The notes under the pieces are model-generated. The model was not told where the DNA came from and made no database searches. It was given only the letters and a program-made list of their open reading frames with translations. Positions 17,610 through 27,159 of a DNA stretch of 64,000 bases are shown piece by piece. Each line of letters begins with the position of its first letter. Position 1 is the first letter of the stretch. The stretch covers positions 186,001 to 250,000 of the forward strand of contig JAGPCY010000007.1 in NCBI GenBank assembly GCA_018057825.1, given 5' to 3'. The position numbers were made by a program, and so were the translations under genes. Source of the DNA: Kofleriaceae bacterium. Its GTDB lineage: Bacteria; Myxococcota_A; Polyangia; Haliangiales; Haliangiaceae.

Positions 17610-19100
17610 ATGAGCCTGGTCCAACGCCGCTACGCAGGGAGCTCTGGAGGCAGTTCCACCGACGACGCCGGGGTCGCGGCCGGCAAGCGCGCGCCGACCG
17701 ATCGCCTGGCCCACCGGCAAGGCGCCGCCCCTGCGAACGCTTCGGAGACCGACGCCGAGGTGACCGCCGGGGACGCCAGCGCCGGGGACGCCAGCGCCGG
17801 GGACGCCAGCGCCGGGGACGCCAGCGCCGGGGACGCCAGCGGGGCGGCGCCGGGCTCGACGGACCACCCCCGCGCCGGCAGCGGCGAGGTCTCGACCCTC
17901 GATGGCCAGCTCCGGCAGCTCGGCGGGATCCGGGTGGTGCTGGCGCGCCAGACCCAGGACTCCGACGTCGAGCACACTGCGGGCGAGCTGTTGCGCGGCC
18001 ATCCCACCCGCGGCGCGGTGCTCGGTCGGGGCTCGACGGTCGCGCAGATCGGGCGCAGCGACGCCTTCCGCACGGTGTCCGCGCACCCGGCCAGCGAGCC
18101 CCTGACCCACGAGGACGCGACGCTCCTGGCCGGCGCCTTCCGCCAGAACAACCGCGAGTTCATGGGCCAGGGCACTCGCGCGGCGGCGGCCCGCAGCGCC
18201 ATCGGTGGCTCGCCGTCGTCGCCGACCGTCGGCCAGCCGCTGCCGTTTCTGCGCACCGAGGATCCGCTGGCGCTGGTCGAGGCGCTGTCGGTCGCGGTCC
18301 GCGATCGCGCGGCGCCGGCCGCGGAGCCCCACGCGGCGCCGGCCGCCCAGCCGAACCCGACCCCGGCGCCGGCCGACAGCCGCGGCCGACGCGCGCCCCA
18401 CGTCGTGCCGCGGACCCAGAACATCGTCGAGCTGTCGGTCTTCACCCACGGCATCCCCAGCGGCGTCGAGCTCGGTCGCCTGGGCTGGCCATCGGCCTCG
18501 GCGGTGGCCGGCCGCCTGTCGCCGCTCCTCGCGCCCGACGTCGACATCAACCTGTACGCGTGCTCGGCGGCCTCGGGCGACGACTCCTTCGCCGAGCAGC
18601 TCACCGAGAACCTAGCCCGCGATCCCGCCAACCCGCACCACGCCCACACCTTCGGGCACACCACCTACGGCAACGCCGCGACCTTGACCATGGGCCGTCA
18701 GTTCGACGCCTCGGCCGCCGCTCCCGACGCCACCTCGACCACCAACTGGCGGTTCTTCTTCGACGAGACCTACATCGCCGCCCAGGGTGAGCGCCTGGCC
18801 ACGCGCCTGGCGACCGAGGGCCACGCCTACCCGCCCGCCACCGTCAGCCACGAGCTGCGCCGCAACGAGGTCGCGGTGCGCTGGTTGGTCGGCGATCGCC
18901 AGACGGTCGCGGCGCTCAACCGCGCGATGGTCGACGTCGGTGGTTCACGGTTGCAGGCGGCCTTCGCGATCGGCTTCGAGCCCGACGCCGCCCAGGCTGC
19001 GGTCCGGCGGTTGTGGGAGCAGGACGACGAGGGCCTCGCGCTCCTCCGCGGCTGGTTGCGCGCGCATCCGCCGCGCGCCGCGGTCACCCGCCCCGGGTGA
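17610..19100 (+). CDS. putative secreted effector with clan-CD (CHAT/caspase-like) His/Cys pair
   Basis: 496 residues, no signal peptide. The N-terminus MSLVQRRYAGSSGG followed by Gly/Ser/Asp-rich disorder resembles the leader of DUF4157-type proteins in these bacteria. Residues 53-78 are five GDASA repeats. A core at about 265-390 has strand ELSVFTHG (His280-Gly) and strand INLYACSAA (Cys318), with a further GHTTYGNA (His350). A His-Gly then Ala-Cys-Ser pair after two hydrophobic strands is the arrangement of clan CD proteases (caspase, gingipain, CHAT, DUF4347-like). The C-terminal 100 residues are helical. A TATCTT box lies 4 bases upstream. No immunity gene is evident. The protease call is inference; the dyad is seen. 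Confidence 0.5.
   Translation: MSLVQRRYAGSSGGSSTDDAGVAAGKRAPTDRLAHRQGAAPANASETDAEVTAGDASAGDASAGDASAGDASAGDASGAAPGSTDHPRAGSGEVSTLDGQLRQLGGIRVVLARQTQDSDVEHTAGELLRGHPTRGAVLGRGSTVAQIGRSDAFRTVSAHPASEPLTHEDATLLAGAFRQNNREFMGQGTRAAAARSAIGGSPSSPTVGQPLPFLRTEDPLALVEALSVAVRDRAAPAAEPHAAPAAQPNPTPAPADSRGRRAPHVVPRTQNIVELSVFTHGIPSGVELGRLGWPSASAVAGRLSPLLAPDVDINLYACSAASGDDSFAEQLTENLARDPANPHHAHTFGHTTYGNAATLTMGRQFDASAAAPDATSTTNWRFFFDETYIAAQGERLATRLATEGHAYPPATVSHELRRNEVAVRWLVGDRQTVAALNRAMVDVGGSRLQAAFAIGFEPDAAQAAVRRLWEQDDEGLALLRGWLRAHPPRAAVTRPG
17765..17840 (+). repeat. 15-bp in-frame tandem repeat
   Basis: Five copies of GCCGGGGACGCCAGC coding A-G-D-A-S, nearly perfect, within the disordered N-terminus of the 17610 gene. 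Confidence 0.9.
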
Positions 19101-19148
19101 GCGAGATCGTCGACGAGCCGCGCGGCTCGCGTGGTACTGTCGGATGCG

Positions 19149-19781
19149 ATGCGGGGGCTCGCTTGCGCGATCGCGTTGTGCGCGGCCTGTGGCTTCGCGC
19201 CGCGCGGGGTCGGCGATGATGATGACGGCGGCGGTGGCGACGGCGCCGCGGCCCCCGACGGCGCGGCCCCCGACGGCGCGGCCGTCGATGCCAGCGGACC
19301 CGACGCGGCGGGCTTCGATCCCAATCGCTGTCCGTCGCGCTTCGACCACGCCTATCGCCAGGCTCGCTACTTCTACCTCCGGGCCGGCGGCAATGACGAC
19401 TTCGTCGACCTGGCCGAGGAGTGCGCCGACGCCGCGCCCGGCTTGGCCCACGTCGTGGTCCTGTCCGATCAGGACGAGGTCGACCACCTCGACGTGGTGC
19501 TGTGCGACGGCGCCGGCGGCTGCGACCCGCGCATCTGGGTCGGGTTGTACTCGCTCGACGGCGCCACCTACGTGAACGTCACCGGCGAGCCCGACGTCCG
19601 GCCGTGGGACACCGGCGCCAACCAGCCGGTCGACTTCGACACCTCGCCGGCCGCCGCCGAGCTCAACGTCGACAACGGACTCCTGGTCGATCTGTTCGCC
19701 TACGACGAGAACGCGCGGTTCGCGACGGTGTGCGAGTGCGACGGCCAGGCGCAGGTCCTGCCGCTGCTCGACATCGATTGA
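19149..19781 (+). CDS. C-type-lectin-like lipoprotein
   Basis: 210 residues from MRGLACAIALCAAC (lipobox), then an Asp/Gly/Ala linker with PDGAA repeats. The domain at about 65-205 resembles a C-type-lectin fold: an ARYFYLRAG opening, an Ala-rich helix DLAEECADA, IWVGLYSLDG, a W-D-T-G-A-N-Q-P segment and a terminal F-A-T-V-C-E-C. Members bind glycans or proteins at the surface. A TACTGT box at 19135-19140 lies 8 bases before this ATG; an ATG 5 bases earlier is out of frame. Convergent with uvrC. Confidence 0.6.
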   Translation: MRGLACAIALCAACGFAPRGVGDDDDGGGGDGAAAPDGAAPDGAAVDASGPDAAGFDPNRCPSRFDHAYRQARYFYLRAGGNDDFVDLAEECADAAPGLAHVVVLSDQDEVDHLDVVLCDGAGGCDPRIWVGLYSLDGATYVNVTGEPDVRPWDTGANQPVDFDTSPAAAELNVDNGLLVDLFAYDENARFATVCECDGQAQVLPLLDID

Positions 19782-19791
19782 GGCGCGCCGC

Positions 19792-21705
<1,914 letters not shown>

Positions 21706-21715
21706 GGCGTCTCGC

Positions 21716-22744
21716 TTACAGCCGGCGCAGGATGTCGCCGTAGGTGACGAACACCATCAAGACGATCAGCGCCAGCACGCCGACCATCATCACCGTCATC
21801 TCGACTCGCGGGTTGGCGCGGCGCCGGGTCACCAGCTCGTAGCCGAGGAAGGCCAGGCGGCCGCCGTCGAGGGCCGGCAGCGGCAAGAGGTTGAACAGGC
21901 CCAGGGCGACGTTCAGGAACATGAGCAGCTCGATCACGTACGGCACGCCGCGCTCGACGGCGCGCTTGACCTGAGCGCCCATCTCGACCGGGCCGCCCAG
22001 CTCGAGGTCGTTCTTGCCGGCGAACTTGCCGTAGATCGCGCCGAGCATCGCCTTGGTGTGGCGCCACGGGAACGCCACCGCCTCGGTCGCGGCCTCGCCG
22101 ACGCCCAGCGGGTGATAGACGAGCTGCTCGGCCCGCACCACGCCGATCCGGTAGCGCTTGGTCTTGTCGTCGTAGCGCGGGGTCAGCTCGATGTTGAACA
22201 CCTCGTCGCCGCGGCGGACCGTGAACAGGGCCGGCTTGGCGCCCAGGGCGTTGGTCGCGTCCGACAGCTCGGCGTCGTCGATCATCCGGCCGCCGACCGC
22301 GACCACGCGATCGCCGGCCTCGAGCTTGCCGACGGCGTCGAAGCCCGGCTCGACCGACTCGACGGCGTAGCGGCGCTCGGCCACGCCGTAGCCGACGTAC
22401 AGGCCAAACGCCAGCACCACCGCGAACAGGTAGTTGGTGAACGGCCCGGCGAAGATCGTCGCGATCCGCTGCCACACCGGCCGGTTGGGGTAGGCCTCGC
22501 GGTCGTCGGGGTCGACCTCTTCGGCGATGTTCATGCCCTTGATCTCGACGAACCCGCCGAACGGGATCGCCGCGACCTGGAACACCGTGCCGCCCTTGGA
22601 CGTCCACTTGAACAGCGCCGGGCCGAAGCCGATCGAGAAGCGGTCGACCCGCATCCCGCACCAGCGCGCGACGAAGTAGTGGCCGCCCTCGTGCGCGACG
22701 ATGAGCAGGCTCAGCGCCAGCGGGATGGCCAGGATCGAGATCAT
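21716..22744 (-). CDS. rseP: site-2 intramembrane zinc protease
   Basis: 342 residues. The HExxH motif is H18-E-G-G-H22 in the first transmembrane helix (VAHEGGH, with Gly where HELGH is more common). The second zinc-ligand motif NLLPLPALDGG lies near residue 285, with a single PDZ domain between (about 115-190). The site-2 protease family cleaves anti-sigma factors and signal-peptide remnants in the membrane. A TATAGT box lies 8 bases before the ATG. The usual neighbours uppS and cdsA are elsewhere in this window instead of adjacent. Confidence 0.93.
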   Translation of the reverse strand: MISILAIPLALSLLIVAHEGGHYFVARWCGMRVDRFSIGFGPALFKWTSKGGTVFQVAAIPFGGFVEIKGMNIAEEVDPDDREAYPNRPVWQRIATIFAGPFTNYLFAVVLAFGLYVGYGVAERRYAVESVEPGFDAVGKLEAGDRVVAVGGRMIDDAELSDATNALGAKPALFTVRRGDEVFNIELTPRYDDKTKRYRIGVVRAEQLVYHPLGVGEAATEAVAFPWRHTKAMLGAIYGKFAGKNDLELGGPVEMGAQVKRAVERGVPYVIELLMFLNVALGLFNLLPLPALDGGRLAFLGYELVTRRRANPRVEMTVMMVGVLALIVLMVFVTYGDILRRL

Positions 22745-22752
22745 GCGCGCCG

Positions 22753-22758
22753 ACTATA
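22753..22758 (-). promoter_or_regulatory. TANNNT box for rseP-uvrC
   Basis: TATAGT on the minus strand, 8 bases before the rseP ATG, with no Shine-Dalgarno sequence. Confidence 0.45.
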
Positions 22759-22773
22759 GCAGCGCGCGGCCGA

Positions 22774-23403
22774 TCACGACGGGCGGGTCGGCGTCGACGG
22801 CGCGCGCCGCGGCAGGAACGCGGCCAGCCAGCGCGAGCGGCCGGGCGGAGGGGCCAGGCGCTGGACGTCGACGCGCAGGCCACCGGCGGCCAGGCGCCGG
22901 GCCAAGCGGCGCTGGCGCGCGTCGCGGTACCCGCGCAGGCCGGTGGTCGCGGGCAGCGCGCGCATGCGGTTGGCGACGATGAAGGCGTCGTGCATCACGA
23001 CCGCGTCGACCGAACCGGCGGCGACCGCGCGGATCGCGTCGGCGGCGCCGGCCAGGCCGTCGAGGGCCTTGTGGGGATCGATGATCCACAACACCCGGCC
23101 CTGGGCCCGCGCGGCGCCGGCGTCAGCGCCACGGCCGCGGCGCGGCGCGTGGATGACCCGCAGCTCGGGGACGCGGGCGCGCTGGAGCGCCAGGACCGCG
23201 TGGGAGTTGTCGCCGGAGTCCTCGTCGACCGCCAGGATCTCGAACGCCAGGCCCAGCGTCCGCAGCTCGGTCGCGAGGAGCTGCACCGCCGGGCCGATCG
23301 CGTCCTCGTCGTCACCAAACGGCAGGACGACCGAGACTTCGAAGCAGGAGGACATCAAGCTCTGCATCGACAGCAGCTTTCGTGCCGCGCTGGTGACGAC
23401 CAT
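22774..23403 (-). CDS. short family-2-like glycosyltransferase
   Basis: 209 residues. From about residue 21 the sequence EVSVVLPFGDDEDAIG, then ILAVDEDSGDNS, matches the GT2 (GT-A) nucleotide-sugar-binding start. VLWIIDPHKALDGLAGA stands where the DxD-bearing strand is expected. The protein is short for GT2, ends in an Arg-rich tail, and lacks an obvious acceptor half or membrane helices, so it may be a reduced or inactive member. A TACAGT box 8 bases before the ATG at 23403 supports this start; internal ATGs at 23367 and 23355 are alternatives. It is preceded by a 134-base gap with nothing else seen. Confidence 0.6.
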   Translation of the reverse strand: MVVTSAARKLLSMQSLMSSCFEVSVVLPFGDDEDAIGPAVQLLATELRTLGLAFEILAVDEDSGDNSHAVLALQRARVPELRVIHAPRRGRGADAGAARAQGRVLWIIDPHKALDGLAGAADAIRAVAAGSVDAVVMHDAFIVANRMRALPATTGLRGYRDARQRRLARRLAAGGLRVDVQRLAPPPGRSRWLAAFLPRRAPSTPTRPS

Positions 23404-23537
23404 GTTGCGCCACTGTACCAGGCCAACTGGCCGAAGATCCTCGACGACGCGACGCGAGTGATCTGCTGGCCCGACCATCGCGCCGTCAGGATGCGTCGAA
23501 GATCGCGCAGGTGATGCGAAGCCGGTTACGCGGTTGC

Positions 23538-24644
23538 TCACGCCACGCGGCCCCAGTGCTCGTCGAACCGACGGCCGACCACGGCCCAGCCGAGCTCGGG
23601 TCGCGGCGCTGGTCGGGTCGCGCTCGCGCGGAAGAGCGCGGCCGCCAGGGCGTTGGGCGCGTCGGGCGGCACGAGGTGGACGCCTAGCCGCGCGAGGTCG
23701 GCTAGGCCCCCGGTCGCGCTCGCGACCACCGGCACGCCGGCGGCGAGGGCCTCGAGGGCTGCGAGCGGCGTGCCCTCGGCGCGGCCGTCGGGCAAGGGGC
23801 GCGACGGCAGGCACACCGCGTCGACCTCGGCCAGCAGGCGATCGCGGGCGCCAGCGTCGAGCCAGCCGCGCAGCTCGACCCGGTCGGCGACCCCGAGGGC
23901 GTGGGCCTGCGCCGCCAGCGCCTCGCGCGCGGGGCCGTCGCCGCCGACGATCAACCGCACCGACGGCGCGCGCGTCAGCGCCGCGATCGCGACGTCGACG
24001 CCCTTGATCGACACCAGCCGCGCGAGGATCGCGACGGTGCCGGTCGGCGCGCGGTCGGCTCGGGCCTGCGCGATCGCCGCGGCCGCTGCATCGTCGACGC
24101 CCATCGGCTGGAGGAGCGCGTCAGCGGCGGGCGCGAAGGCGCGCGCGGCTACGCTCGCCAGCGGCGCCGCGACGAAGGCCAGGCGGGCGCGCCGCGCCGC
24201 GAGCAGCGCCAGCGTCGGGGCGAGCAGCCGCGCGCGGGCCAGCAGATGCACGTCGCCGCCGTGGCCGATCGCCAGCAGCGGCCCGCGGCTGGGCAGCGCC
24301 GCCAGCGCCGACGGCGCCAGCCAGTGCGCCGCGACCGCGTCCCACCGCCGCGCCCGCGCCGCCACCGCGAGGGCCAGCCGGGCGGCGAAGCGCGCGGCGG
24401 CCGCACGCGCGCCACCGGCGATCGCCTCGGGCGCACCGCCGGCGAAGAACAGCCCCGGCGGCGCCGCGACCCGCGTCACGCCCTGGGCGCGATCCCAGGC
24501 GCGATCGACCGCGGGATCATCGGCGGCGACGATCTCCACCGTGGCGCCGGTCGAGCGCAGGTAGGCGGCGTGACCGGCGACGAAGCCGCCCGCGGGATCG
24601 CCGGGCCAGCGCGGGTACGACGTCGTGACGAGCCCGACCACCAT
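23538..24644 (-). CDS. family-4 glycosyltransferase
   Basis: 368 residues. Features of GT4/GT-B enzymes are an N-terminal VVGLVTTSYPRWPGDPAGGFV glycine loop, GTVAILARLVSIKGVDVAI, RLIVGGDGPAREAL, and the C-terminal EGTPLAALEALAAGVPVVAS motif that binds the sugar nucleotide. Probably it transfers a sugar in lipopolysaccharide or exopolysaccharide assembly. It begins 14 bases after the 3-hydroxyacyl-CoA dehydrogenase stop; a TAGGAT box overlaps that stop, so it may have its own promoter. Confidence 0.85.
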   Translation of the reverse strand: MVVGLVTTSYPRWPGDPAGGFVAGHAAYLRSTGATVEIVAADDPAVDRAWDRAQGVTRVAAPPGLFFAGGAPEAIAGGARAAAARFAARLALAVAARARRWDAVAAHWLAPSALAALPSRGPLLAIGHGGDVHLLARARLLAPTLALLAARRARLAFVAAPLASVAARAFAPAADALLQPMGVDDAAAAAIAQARADRAPTGTVAILARLVSIKGVDVAIAALTRAPSVRLIVGGDGPAREALAAQAHALGVADRVELRGWLDAGARDRLLAEVDAVCLPSRPLPDGRAEGTPLAALEALAAGVPVVASATGGLADLARLGVHLVPPDAPNALAAALFRASATRPAPRPELGWAVVGRRFDEHWGRVA

Positions 24645-24658
24645 GGTCGGGCGACATC

Positions 24659-25570
24659 CTACGCGGCGATCGACGGCGCCGCGACCTCGACGAGGGCGCC
24701 GGCGTTGGCGCGCGGCGGCTTGTGGGCGTAGTCGTAGAGGCCGAGGCCGGTCTTCTTGCCGAGGTGCCCGGCCTGGACCAGGCGGCGCAGGAGCGCCGGC
24801 GGCCGGTAGCGGTCGTCGCCGAACTCCTTGTAGAGGAGCTTGGCCATCGCGTAGACCACGTCGAGACCGATCAGATCCGACAGCGCCAGCGGGCCGAGGG
24901 GATGGCCGCAGCCCAGGCGCATCGCGGTGTCGATCTGCTCGGCGCCGGCCAGGCGCTGCTCGTAGGCGGCGATCGCGCCGAGGAGCATCGGTACGAGCAA
25001 GCGGTTCACGACGAAGCCGGTCGAGTCCATGACCGGCACGGCGGTCTTGCCGAGGGCGGCGACGAAGGCCTCACACGCCGCGAGCACCTCGGGCGCGGTG
25101 GTCGGCAGGTGCGCGATCTCGACCAGCGCCATCGCCGGCACCGGCGAGAAGAAGTGCAAGCCGACGGTGCGGTCGGGGCGACCGCTGGCGAGGTCGGCGA
25201 TCTTGAGCGTCGAGGTGTTCGAGGCCAGGACCGCGGTCGGCCCGACGATCGCCTCGAGCCGGGCGAACAGCGCGCGCTTGGCGTCCAGGTCCTCGATGAT
25301 CGACTCGATCACCAGATCGCAGCCGGCCAGGGCCGCGAGGTCGGTCGTGAAGGTCAGCCGGCTCTCCGCGGCCGCCGCAGCCTCGGCCGCCAGCTTGCCC
25401 TTGGCGACCCGGCCCGCCATCGCCTTGACGATGCGGTCGCGCAGGCCGCCGACGTCGCCGCCGCTGGCCTTCACGACGACCACCGGGAAGCCGGCCAGGG
25501 CGGCCACCTCCGCGATGCCGGTGCCCATCAATCCACCGCCGACGATGCCGATCGTGCGTAGCTGCGTCAT
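24659..25570 (-). CDS. hbd: 3-hydroxybutyryl-CoA dehydrogenase family
   Basis: 303 residues, about the standard length. The NAD-binding motif IGIVGGGLMGTGIAEVAALAG is at the N-terminus. LVIESIIEDLDAKRALF, NTSTL, the catalytic-His segment GLHFFSPVPAMALVEI and the C-terminal FVVNRLLVPMLLGAI and GLGLYDY follow. It oxidises (S)-3-hydroxyacyl-CoA in butyryl-CoA or beta-oxidation metabolism. A strong Shine-Dalgarno (GGGAGGAGG) and an AT-rich promoter with a long inverted repeat lie upstream, unlike most genes here, which suggests dedicated regulation. Confidence 0.9.
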   Translation of the reverse strand: MTQLRTIGIVGGGLMGTGIAEVAALAGFPVVVVKASGGDVGGLRDRIVKAMAGRVAKGKLAAEAAAAAESRLTFTTDLAALAGCDLVIESIIEDLDAKRALFARLEAIVGPTAVLASNTSTLKIADLASGRPDRTVGLHFFSPVPAMALVEIAHLPTTAPEVLAACEAFVAALGKTAVPVMDSTGFVVNRLLVPMLLGAIAAYEQRLAGAEQIDTAMRLGCGHPLGPLALSDLIGLDVVYAMAKLLYKEFGDDRYRPPALLRRLVQAGHLGKKTGLGLYDYAHKPPRANAGALVEVAAPSIAA

Positions 25571-25588
25571 TGCTGACCTCCTCCCATC

Positions 25589-25616
25589 ACTCTAGCGATC
25601 AATGATTATCGGTCAA
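25589..25616 (-). promoter_or_regulatory. sigma-70-like promoter of the 3-hydroxyacyl-CoA dehydrogenase gene
   Basis: On the minus strand TTGACC (25611-25616) and TAGAGT (25589-25594) are separated by 16 bases and lie just before the GGAGGAGG Shine-Dalgarno. The region 25590-25690 is strikingly AT-rich for this genome. Confidence 0.5.
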
Positions 25617-25647
25617 CGTTTAAATACTCGATATCAAATGTTAATTA

Positions 25648-25696
25648 GGTTTACAAGACGGAGACGCGGTCAATTCATTCACATGCCTTGTAAACC
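25648..25696. promoter_or_regulatory. 10-bp perfect inverted repeat, candidate operator
   Basis: GGTTTACAAG (25648-25657) and CTTGTAAACC (25687-25696) are perfect inverse complements 29 bases apart, between the divergent dehydrogenase (25570) and YpfJ (25779) genes. It could be a two-site operator for a fatty-acid or acyl-CoA regulator such as a TetR-family protein, or a hairpin. No regulator gene is adjacent. Confidence 0.5.
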
Positions 25697-25765
25697 GCCG
25701 GGGCCCGGTGGGTGGCCGGCCGGTTAGCGGCGGCGCGGGCCCGCTCCGCGCCGGCCCGGGTGCGG

Positions 25766-25771
25766 TAGTGT
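25766..25771 (+). promoter_or_regulatory. TANNNT box for ypfJ
   Basis: TAGTGT, 7 bases before the ATG at 25779; there is no Shine-Dalgarno sequence. Confidence 0.45.
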
Positions 25772-25778
25772 CGGCGCC

Positions 25779-26660
25779 ATGAAATGGGAACGCGGCCACA
25801 AGTCGAAGTACGTCGAAGACGTCCGCGGTCAACGCGCCGCCGGGCGCTCCGCCGCGGTCAAGGTCGGCGGCGGTGGCGCCATCGTGCTGGCGCTCGTCGC
25901 CCTGATCGCCCAGGCCCTCGGCGTCAACCTGCCGGTCGGCGGTGGCGGTGGCGGCGGTGGGTTGTCGGCGAGCGGCGGTGGGGGCGCGACCGGAGCGCCA
26001 CCGCCCGAGCTGACCGGCGCCGACAAGGAGCTCTACGAGTTCATCAACTACGCGGTCGACGACATCCAGGACACCTTCACCAAGGTCTTCGCCAACGAGG
26101 GGCTGCGCTACCAGCCGGCGGTGCTGAAGGTGTTCGCCGACAACGTCGACACCGCGTGTGGCTCGGCGTCGTCGGCGGTCGGCCCGTTCTACTGCCCGGC
26201 CGACTCCAACGCGTACATCGACATGACCTTCTACCGCGATCTGCGCGATCGCTTCGGCGCGCCCGGCGACTTCGCCCAGGCCTACGTCTTGGCCCACGAG
26301 TACGGCCACCACATCCAGAACCTGCTCGGCACCGACGACGAGGTCCGGCGGCAGACCGCCCGCGACAAGTCGCGCGAGAACGAGCTGTCGGTGCGGCAGG
26401 AGCTCCAGGCCGACTGCTACGCCGGCATCTGGGCCCACGGCACCGCCAAGAAGAACCTGATCGAGGCCGGCGACATCGAGGAGAGCATCCGCGCCGCCCA
26501 GGCCATCGGCGACGATCGCCTGCAGAAGATGGCTGGTCAGCGGGTCAACCCCGAGACCTTCACCCACGGCTCGTCGGCGCAGCGGGCGCGCTGGTTCAAG
26601 CGCGGCTTCGAGGCCGGGCGGCTCGGCGCGTGCGACACCTTCGCCGCCGCAGACCTGTAG
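25779..26660 (+). CDS. ypfJ: neutral zinc metallopeptidase, YpfJ family
   Basis: 293 residues. The start MKWERGHKSKYVEDVRGQ is typical of the family. One transmembrane helix (about 33-50) is followed by a Gly-rich linker and the peptidase domain with H-E-Y-G-H-H (about 174-179), QELQADCYAGIWAHG downstream and a C-terminal FTHGSSAQRARWFKRGFE. These are predicted membrane-anchored Zn proteases of unknown substrate. It stands alone, divergent from the dehydrogenase gene and convergent with the YidB-like gene. Confidence 0.92.
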   Translation: MKWERGHKSKYVEDVRGQRAAGRSAAVKVGGGGAIVLALVALIAQALGVNLPVGGGGGGGGLSASGGGGATGAPPPELTGADKELYEFINYAVDDIQDTFTKVFANEGLRYQPAVLKVFADNVDTACGSASSAVGPFYCPADSNAYIDMTFYRDLRDRFGAPGDFAQAYVLAHEYGHHIQNLLGTDDEVRRQTARDKSRENELSVRQELQADCYAGIWAHGTAKKNLIEAGDIEESIRAAQAIGDDRLQKMAGQRVNPETFTHGSSAQRARWFKRGFEAGRLGACDTFAAADL

Positions 26661-26697
26661 CGTCGAACGCCGGGACGCGCGCTCAGCCGGCGCGCGG

Positions 26698-27078
26698 TCA
26701 GCCCCCGCGCAGCTTGGCGGCCAGCTCGGTCGGATCCGGCGCCTCGGCGTCGGCGGCCGGCGGTTGCCCGGTCGGCGTCATATGATCGATCGCGCGCGGC
26801 ATCAGATCGACCAGGCGGATCGTGGCCTTCTCGGTCGAGATGCCGAGCTTGGCGGCGATCGACGCGATCGGTCCCGAGCCGAGCACCGAGGTGAGCTGGC
26901 TCGGCGAGATCGGCAGGTTCTTGCCGAGGCCGACCCACGACGAGCCGAGGTTGCCGAGGCCGAGCGAGTCGAGCTTGCCGAGGATGCCGGCGGCGCCGCC
27001 CTTGCCCAGGAGGTCGCCGAGCGCGCCGAGCATCTTGGTGTCGTCGCCGCCGTCGTTGCCGTGATCGGAGTCGGTCAT
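26698..27078 (-). CDS. YidB family (DUF937) protein
   Basis: 126 residues from MTDSDHGND. The middle carries a Gly/Leu-rich stretch (LGDLLGKGGAAGILGKLDSLGLG), then SSWVGLGKNLPISPSQLTSVLGSG and a helical DUF937 end. Family function is unknown. The start is set by a TATCGT box 6 bases upstream; an in-frame ATG at 27096 is less likely. Confidence 0.75.
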   Translation of the reverse strand: MTDSDHGNDGGDDTKMLGALGDLLGKGGAAGILGKLDSLGLGNLGSSWVGLGKNLPISPSQLTSVLGSGPIASIAAKLGISTEKATIRLVDLMPRAIDHMTPTGQPPAADAEAPDPTELAAKLRGG

Positions 27079-27084
27079 GGCGCG

Positions 27085-27090
27085 ACGATA
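27085..27090 (-). promoter_or_regulatory. TANNNT box for the YidB-like gene
   Basis: TATCGT on the minus strand, 6 bases before the ATG at 27078. Confidence 0.45.
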
Positions 27091-27159
27091 GCGCATCCCC
27101 CGGCGCCCGACGCGGTCGCTACCCCGCGGGCTGCCGACCGCGCCCGCGCCACGCCCCGG

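Noticed and set aside
16239..18449. Upstream extension of the asparagine synthetase frame by about 700 codons
   Set aside because: The class II amidotransferase needs Met-Cys at the N-terminus, which fixes the start at 16238; the extension is antisense to two good genes.
21716..22744. RseP inactive because of HEGGH rather than HELGH
   Set aside because: Only the metal-binding His and Glu are required in HExxH, and the NxxPxPxLDGG motif is intact.
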